A stretch of 23,929 bases of DNA, from NCBI GenBank assembly GCA_000444245.1, contig ATSW01010362.1:1-23929 (forward strand), in the 5' to 3' direction. Source of the stretch: Botryllus schlosseri. Lineage: Eukaryota; Chordata; Ascidiacea; Stolidobranchia; Styelidae. Of the stretch, positions 11,901 through 20,900 are shown piece after piece. Below the pieces are notes generated by a model. It was not told the origin of the DNA. It ran no database searches and worked only from the letters and a program-made list of their open reading frames with translations. A program made the translations under genes and the position numbers. Each line of letters begins with the position of its first letter. The first letter of the stretch is position 1.

Positions 11901-14900
11901 TTTCGCAGCCAGCGGGATCTCCCGTTTTGGATCCCTTGCTGGTGTTTATCAATTCGAAAAGCGGCGGAGGCCAAGGCAGACAACTGACCAGCATGATGAG
12001 AGGGGTGTTGAACCGCAGCCAGATATTTCAGCTGGATTTGGGAGGCCCGATGCCGGGGTGAGTCTCGGATTTACGTGGTGTGATTTTACGTCATGCAGGC
12101 GCTATTGTTAGCAACGTTAGCAACGGAAATACGTGACTGACGTGTTGCGTTTCGTACTAGTGACGCGACCGGCTGTTGCGTCGTTTAACCTTGCACGAAA
12201 CCCGTGAACGTCGGCGTATTTGCGTGGTATATTAATGCCGTATCACGGAACTTGTGTGGTTTGTGCTCTGTGATACGACGAACAGAAACTAGCCACTGTG
12301 ATATCCTGTTGCGTCATCGGCAATATTTGCTCGGTACATACTGTCGGAGTGTTGTTTCGGCCTACCGAACGAACAATTAATGATTTTGGTTGCGTCATTG
12401 TTACTGATTTGCCGTGTCTGAGTTTGATTGACGTGGTGACGTATCTGCGGTGGTGTTTGGGTTTTGGGAAAGTTTGCTGGCTCACAGGTGTTTCGAATTG
12501 ACTTTTAGAACGGAAATCGCTGAGCATTTGACTTTTGGAGCAGTTCGTAAGCAGCCTGCCATCAAATTTAATCAACTCTCGTCCCTACCTGCATATTTCA
12601 AGTGCTCCCTTTTATGCGGTAGTCAAATATTAAAATACCATCATATGCAAAGCAACGATTAGTAGTAATTGTAATGTGTTAAGACGGATGACAATCTAAA
12701 AATACATTGCTCGAAACTGTATTGTTTCAGTACCTTCAAGTTGCGAGTTTTTGCTGCTGTTTGAAATAGATTGACTTAGTTTAGCGTCAGCGACTTCTAT
12801 TTTATTGTCATCAATGCATTTTCATGTTTTCAACACAGTGGCCTGTTGCCTGAGTTGTCATCAGGTTAATAGTTAGTTACTTGATGGGGATGAATTGTAG
12901 TTTGAAATTGTGGTTTGCTATTCTTCGTTTAAGATGATGCAAATCTTCTTTCTATCATGTGCTCTAGAAATTTATTAGGTTTCTAATGCTAGTTTGATTT
13001 TCTAAGTTAATAAGTTAATGATATACCAAGTCATTCTGTACAGATGGTAGGACTACCGTAGTGTATGCCTATTTGGCACTTGGAGGTATAAGATGTTGAT
13101 ATTTTGTAGTTTGCAATCATGCAGTTATCCTCCAGAAAAAATTTACAATAAATACCGAATACTCTATTCTTGGCAAACAATTTTCACAGTAAGAATCTAT
13201 CACTTTACTCGTTAACAAATATCGTGTGGAAATGGATCAATAATCGCTTATTCCCAATGGAACGAAGTGTGGATTTGTCTAGTTAGTCATAAGCTGTCTG
13301 AATTTCCCCAGGTGCTATTAAAAGCATTTTCAAGCTATTGCGTCACAATGCATGCTGTCTAGCAATTGCAGACGGAAAAATAGTTGTGAGATTTACAGAA
13401 TTATTGATTTGAGCTAAATCACCATGAGAGCATTGGCTTTTCGTGCTGTTGGCTTGCTGGTTACCTACCAATTTTGAAAACTTTTAACTTACATTCCNAG
13501 ACTCTACGCGTTTCGGAAGCTTCCCAAATTCCGCATTCTGGTTTGTGGCGGTGATGGCACGGCAGGTTGGGTCTTGTCGTGCCTGGAATTGATGCACCGT
13601 CATTTGCAGTGCAGGAGTCCGCCCGTTGCGGTTTTGCCATTGGGCACTGGAAACGACCTGGCCCGGGTAATGGGGTTCGGCTCTGGCTGGAGCGGGGAAG
13701 GTGTTGCCAATATACTGTATCAGGTAAGGGGTATTTGCGGAGATTGTCAAGCTATGATTGTATTCCTAGGTTGCCACAGGTCACGGTATAAACCTTCGAA
13801 GGCATTGGTCAGTCCTGTCTTGAAGCCAGTGGCTCTCAATCTCTTTAGCTTGGGAGCTGGTAAAATTTCTAAATCAATGATGCGGAAAGGTTAACCTTTA
13901 TAAATCAAAATNATCAGTTACCCAAAATGTAGTTATGGCAAATGTAATGTAGTAATGTAAATGTAAAAGCTAATTTCAGAAACTTTATTTAATGAGAAAG
14001 TTGCAGCTGCTTTTTTATATCGAAGATGTTTTAGGCCTACTTATAGGTACATGGATCTATTGGAGTTACTAACTTGATATCTATTCTTCGGTTTCGTTAA
14101 AAATAACTGCGAGTTGCGACCTTTCTGTTCAGTAGACTCTGTTATGACACGAAATGTCACCAAATNGTACCGTCGAAATATAACAAATTTGCGTTGAAAA
14201 GTATTCTTAGCATTTACATAGTAGGATTACTTGGTAAAAATCAGCATTTATGTCGCAAGTTGGGTATTTTGGGATTGGGGAAATTTTTGTTGAACTTGAG
14301 CTGTTTGAGAATAGTATTGAATAGCATATTGAAATGAGCCCGAATGTTGTCGGCTGATACTTGTCATGAGTAATTGTTAACAACTATAGTAGAGAATTGG
14401 AAAGAACATTGTAAATCAACAATCTTATCACAAGATACGACCTCACCAGATAGATGGGACACGAAATAGTAAATTGAACTCTCTCTTATTCGAAATTTCA
14501 TGCTGTTGATGTCATATTTTGTGATACGATTGCTGATATACAATGTTCTTTCCAATTTCTCCAAGTAGGCTACTATAGTTACTGACGATTACCTCTCTCA
14601 AGAATAGCAGATGCGCGTTTATAGATGAGAATCATGTTACTTTCGTAATTGTGCAAGTATTTTGCGGAGAAACCTCTTTAGCGGTGCTTTTTTAAAAGGT
14701 AATCATTGGAATCAGCATGGCGTCATATTTTTCAGGTGCAAGAAGCAAAGCCGGTTATAATGGACAGGTGGACGATCTTGTTTGATTCTTCGCCGGCAGT
14801 TTCCGAGAAACCACGAATTGCGGATATCAACAACGCAGACGACTGTAACCATGAAGATGAGGCGGGAAGCCTCACTAATGGACATAAAAAGGTGCAACGG

Positions 14901-17900
14901 ACCCACAAATATTTTCCGCACAGGTGCGACCGTCGTTCACTTGTTAGTGTGCTGATAACTCTGACGCCATATGCAAAGGTGGTCAGTAAAGATTGGGCAA
15001 GTGTTCTTAAACTGTGGTCCGCGGTCTAGCTGTAAGAGGTCAATGAAAGGCCAACGTTGAAATTACAACAATGAAGCTACATTGTCCTTTATAGCACTGA
15101 CTCTCAACCTTATTGACCTGTAAATCCGGTAAAGCTTTAAAATGAATGTTGCAGACCGTTGAACCCACAAAAATCAAAAGCAGCTTTAAATTTAATTACA
15201 ATGCGACTCAATATGATATTGGGAACTTCATTTAATGCTGTCTTTTTGGTATAAGATATTTGCATTGAGCTCTATTAAAGTTTCTGCAGGGCGAAGCTGG
15301 CGAAGTCCTGTTAAATACCACTAACTTGACTGTGATTATTCAGTATCGTTTGAAAGAAATGTGGCTTTGATGTTTGCTATCGCCATTATTATAATATGTA
15401 ACCATAGATTAGTTACATATATATATAAGGCCAATGATTGAAATGTAGCATTCACATATAGGTAGTCCAAAACCACTTGTAAACAATATTTAAATAGTTG
15501 CGTACGACACTTGCACCATTGTAAAGTTGACCATGCACTGTCTATGGTAGCACCATGCAAACATACGTTCCAAACTTCTAAATCAATTTATATTTGATGT
15601 TTTCTTTTTCTAATTAGTGGACAATCGTCCTACTCCTTGAATTTTGGCATTGAGATATAAAGTTCTAATGTCTTTGGCCACCGTTTGTTGACGACCACTG
15701 GTTTGTAGCATCTGTCCTTATTTTTAACTTATTTCAGTTGTGGAGCCAAAAATATATTTGGTGTCCCCTTTAGGTAAAAGGTTATGAACACTGTGTTAGC
15801 GATATGATATTCACGTCTGCTTACACTTGATAGTTTGGTGTCCGATTGTTCTGTTGCGTGTATGGTATATTACTTTGTTAGTGACGAAGTGTCATATTTC
15901 GATTTTGCATGGGAATTACTTTTGGCTGTAACTCTGGACTAGTAATGCGATATCACCACTACATCTCCACTTCTCGCATGTTATCTTTAAAAACTACCCG
16001 AGCATAAGGCTATGATAAATCGAGCGTTTATAGTAAACAGACTAATGTTGTTTTGTACATTTGTCGGTCTGATGAACTTTATCATTGTGTTACAATAAGA
16101 GATGGAGTTTGCTGGAGTCTGTTGATCTGGGACCCACCACAGTGCCATATAGTGTTGAATGCTATTGTGATTTTGTATTCAAATTTCTTGAATAAGCAAA
16201 GGTGTCTATGTGATAATAGCCTATCATGACAAACTGAATGAGTATTAGTGAGTTCACATCACAATAAGGGGCAGCTGCCGGAGAATTGCTTTCATCGCAG
16301 CACCCATTACATATATATTAACTCAAAGATGAAGAGATACTGATGTAACTAAAAGAATTAAGTCCCTGTATTTCGCACTGCAATAATGTAACAATAACTA
16401 ACTTTGTGTTACCTGTGTATGGTACAATGGCTGTAAAAGCTAAAAGTATACTCGACTGATTACATACAAAACATAGCGAGCGATTGGGAGATTTGTAAGT
16501 TATGCAAAGAAGTTTTGCAATGGATGTTGTGATAGCAATCTTCAAGTTCTGAACCAGCTATTAAATTGCAGTCGTACAGACTTGGATAACTAGATAATTC
16601 AAGTTCTAATCTAATTTGTGAAAAATTCATTCGCTCTAATTCTAATTCTCATCTAATTTGTAAAATGTTTTCTAGGCTCTAATCTTAATTTGAATTAAAT
16701 TTCAGTATTTCTAATCTGATTTGAAAAAACTGTGTTGCTATAATTCTAATCCAATTTGAAAAAACTGTGTAGTAAACTGCATAATTCTAGTCTAATTTCG
16801 AAGAAAGCAGTGTAGCTATAATTCTAATATAGTTCGAAGATGTTGAGAATTTTCTAGCTCAAAACTGATGTTATATCGCCTGACAATTTGCTTTGGCGCT
16901 AAAGCCTGTCTGTGTTTGCAGCCAAATATAGTACCTAAGTTATAATATAGGTTTGCTGAGATTCTTGGAGGAGCAATTGAATGGTATGTTCTTATTGAAA
17001 TGAACCCGGATATTTTCGGCTGGCACTCGTCCGGGGTAATCGTCAGAAACTAGTAGAGGATTAAAGATAGCAACAATCGTATCACAAAATATGACTTCAC
17101 CAGCCTAAAATTTTTAATAATCGAGACGTAAGCCTAGAATATTTGAGGTTCATTTCAATATGAATATACTATTCAATAATGTAGGTTTGAAAGTACAACA
17201 TTTTACCAACTTGCCCGTAAAACGCAGATTTATACATGTGTGTCGTATGGCAGGGAGAAAATAAACATCGTCATGGGTGTCGGCGAGGAACAGATGTGGA
17301 GAACCGCGGACCAGTTCAAGTCTCAGGACGAAGAATCTTCGCCGGAAGACAACGTTCCCGCTTCCACGCAACCACAAGATTCGAAAAAGTCTGATTTTCG
17401 CGCGTCGGCAAATTTGACGGTCGAGAAAGACGCAGAGTCGTTGAATTCTTCGATCGAGTCGAACAATACGCCCAACGAATACGACTCCGGTTTTTCGCAA
17501 ACGGAATCGAACGCGGTCGCGGGCGAAGAACCTGTGAAATCGGAAACAGTAAACTCTGAGTTGTTTCCAACTGTGCCCAGCACGGGCCGGTCCGACTTGT
17601 CTGACACAAACAACTGTGAATCGAAGCCGCCAGCAGGGCAGCTTCTTTTATCTGCGGACGACAGCGCCACCGGTACGCACGCAAGTGCCGGTGACAGTTC
17701 AAACCACGCTGACCTCAAATCTTTTCAAGACGATGATGCAGACAGTCAAACGAGCTTGACGCCGTCGGAATTGACTAAGAAAAACACAATGCAGAGACAA
17801 GGTAATGGTAACAGTAAGTGATTTCCAAACATTTTCTTGTCGCGACGAAAGGCAGTGTAGATAGATACGCAACCCCGACTGTTACGCTTGAGCCAGCAAT

Positions 17901-20900
17901 AGTGTTTATACTGCTGAGCAATCTGAAAACAGCATAATTGGTAGTGTTATAGCTAGGCGACCCGAGCGATTTAAGTTAATATGACTGGTCTTAATTGAAA
18001 GTTAGTTTCGCTCTGATTCCGAAAATATAGATTAAATTGTGGTCAGGACAATGAAACCACCCCGAAATAGCCGTCAAAGTCTGAAAATCTGCGCGCCACA
18101 ACACAACGACCATCACTGTAACCAATTTTGTGAAAATAAGACCTCTCAATTTAATTTTGAAAATTCGTCATCTCGATTTTGACTACAATATTTCACTACT
18201 CACTTTTTTTCGAAATTTGACCTCATTTTTTCCTTTTTTTTCTAGCCTTCAATTAATATCGCTTGAACGTGCGACCGTTCGTTATTTCCGAAAAATTCAA
18301 CCCCTCGTTTTTTCGCGAACATAAGACCTGTCAATTTCTTTTTTTGTTCGAATATGCGACCACTCATTATTTCTCAAAAATCACCCCTCATTTTTTCCGC
18401 AAAAATAAGATCTCTTCCATTTTTTTAAATACAAAGTCTCACTTTTTACCAAAAATTTGACTTCTCGTTGACTTTCCAGAGCTCAGACGCAAATCGGTGC
18501 ATCGCAAACTCCAAATCTTCAGCTCGAGCGACATCCTCGAACCCGACCGCGGCCTGACCGGTCCGTCCATCAAAAACTGGCCCGGCCAAGACTCCGACGA
18601 CGAGCCCGACGACATCCAACCGTCCATGGAGTCTATCGTGTCCTACCCGGACGATGTGACTCTGAAGCCTGATTCAGTGGACAGTGTCGTGGACGAGATA
18701 CTCCAGTCCGAACTGCCAGACATTATGAACGACAAACACAAGCTGATCACGTTGCTGACTTCGGACAACGCGCATTCGGAACTGGGCAAGATGATACGCG
18801 AGTCCAAGGAGAACGCTGCCCCGCCGGAGGAAGGCGGCGATAAAGACACGGATGGGCCGGCGATAGTGAAAACCACGAGCACGGAATGTTTCTTTGGCGA
18901 GAGGTTAGTAGTTGTGCGCTTTGGTTGATATAGGCCTACTAAGTCCTCTGGTAGCAGGGTTGCAATGACTCGAGTCATGACTCGACTCGAGTCACGATTT
19001 TCTGAAGACTCAACTGGACTCGAGTCATTTTCTCATACTATGGAAATGACTCGACTCGAGTCAATATGTATATTGACTGGACTTGAACTCGTGTCATTAA
19101 GCATGACTCGAACCAAGTCATATGACTCAAGACTCAGACGGCCATGACCGACCTTTCATTGTAATTTTAAAGAATAGTTAAGTAACCACACTATTGGGAT
19201 TTCGTGTATTGGTACTGGTACTTGAAAATGCGACCAGAAACTGTTAAAAGTGAGGAGAATTAGTATATTTTAAATTCGAACCATTCGGTATCACGAAACA
19301 GAGTTATAAAAAGTGGGTTTAACAAGACTTTAACTGGAAACTGAGGAGTCAACACATTGACTTGGACTCGGACTCAAGTCATAATACCATGACTGGGACT
19401 CGACCGTATGATCGCTTTGGAATCGGACTTGACTCGGTGGTGAATTGAAAATAACTCGACTTGACTCGAGTCAAAATTATAAAAGTGAGATTGACGTGTG
19501 ACTTGGAGCCTTTTGACTTGGTTACAACCCTGTCCGGTAGTTGCTGGCGCATCTCAGCCGTTAATATTGAGATATAGTGTAATTATATTCAGATTGAAAT
19601 AAACCTCAATAACTCGCGACTAGTGGAGTTTTCAAAAGAAATTTGTATTTAACAGTAGTATCACCAAATACGATGTCGCCAGCATAAAAATTCGAATAAA
19701 CGAAGCGAACAGATGGCTTTAGCTCAATATACTATTTTTAGATTATAATATGCACTCGAATAATATATTCACATTGAGATAAACAGGAATATATTGCACA
19801 TCCACAGTATCGCCAAATATCACATCACCGGGATGAAAATTCGTATGATATTGTCGAACAGATGGCTTCAGCTGAACGTACTATTTTTAGATTATACACT
19901 TCAATAATATGTCCACATTGATATAAGCTGATAATAGTCAACAACCGGTAGTGAATTGAGCTGAACTTTGCGCATCAACAGCTGTATCAGCAACGAGTAA
20001 GAGAATATTAGTCAGTGATAGTCCAAAAGAACTGTGTATATCAACAGTCATACCACCAAATATGACGTCACATGCATAAAAATTCATGCAACGAGACGAA
20101 CAGATGGCTTCAGCTCGATTTACTATTTTTAGATTATACACTTCAATACTATAAGCATATTGAAATATGCGCGAATAATTTCGTCTGCAATTAGTAGAGA
20201 ATTCAAAAGTGCTTCCTATATTGCCGATCGAATTTAATATACTAAGTTCCAGGGTTGTAACCAAGTCACAAGGCTCCGAGTCACAAGTCAATCTCACTTT
20301 TATAGTTTTGACTCGGGTCAAGTCGAGTCATTTTCAATTCACCGCCGTGACAAGTCCGAGTCCAAGTCAGCTGAGTATAGGGTCGAGTTCGAGTCATAGT
20401 GATTTGACCCGAGTCCAGGTCATTATGTTCACTGTTCAGTTGTCAGCGCAGTCCAGTTGAACCCACTTTCTTTCAACTCTACTCAAGTGATATAGAATGG
20501 CTCGCAGTCATAATATCGTAATTTTCCTCAGTCTTAACAGTTTCTGGCCCTATTTTCCAATTATCAGGACTGATCGACGATATACTAATAAAGCGGAAAC
20601 TTTATTATTCTTTGAAGTTAAATTGAAACGTTTGTCTTGGCCGTCCTAGTCTTGAGTCATATGACAAAATGACTCTAGTACAAGTCGAGTCACCATTGAG
20701 TCGAGTCATTACAACCCTGCTTCTCCTTCTTTTGAATGATATATTAGTTGTTGAGGAGTGTCAGCCCGGAATATTCTGGTATATTATTCAATGATACCGT
20801 ATATCAAAGCTTTGTAGCCTACCATTGAAGTCTCTTTCAACTCCTCGCATTTCCCTTTTTCATCTATTTATTCCCTTCAAAGTTATCGAACCTCATTCCA

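Larger units (their letters stand above)
14924..17253 (+). other. Intron (2.33 kb)
   Basis: It holds a degenerate tandem repeat (16600-16840) and a full palindromic MITE (16976-17177) that ends only 76 bases before the next exon. Minus-strand frames at 15336-15560 and 16318-16545 are unrecognised. A small extra exon cannot be excluded, but none is needed for phase. Confidence 0.65.

Noticed and set aside
12243-12662. Overlapping frames on both strands in a CpG-richer intron patch.
   Set aside because: No motif, no phase-compatible splice sites, and the flanking kinase exons already join cleanly.
17316-17718. Two long overlapping frames on the minus strand under the insert exon.
   Set aside because: They are the antisense image of a G+C-richer coding exon. 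The plus frame has the phase-consistent splice sites and the biased acidic composition.
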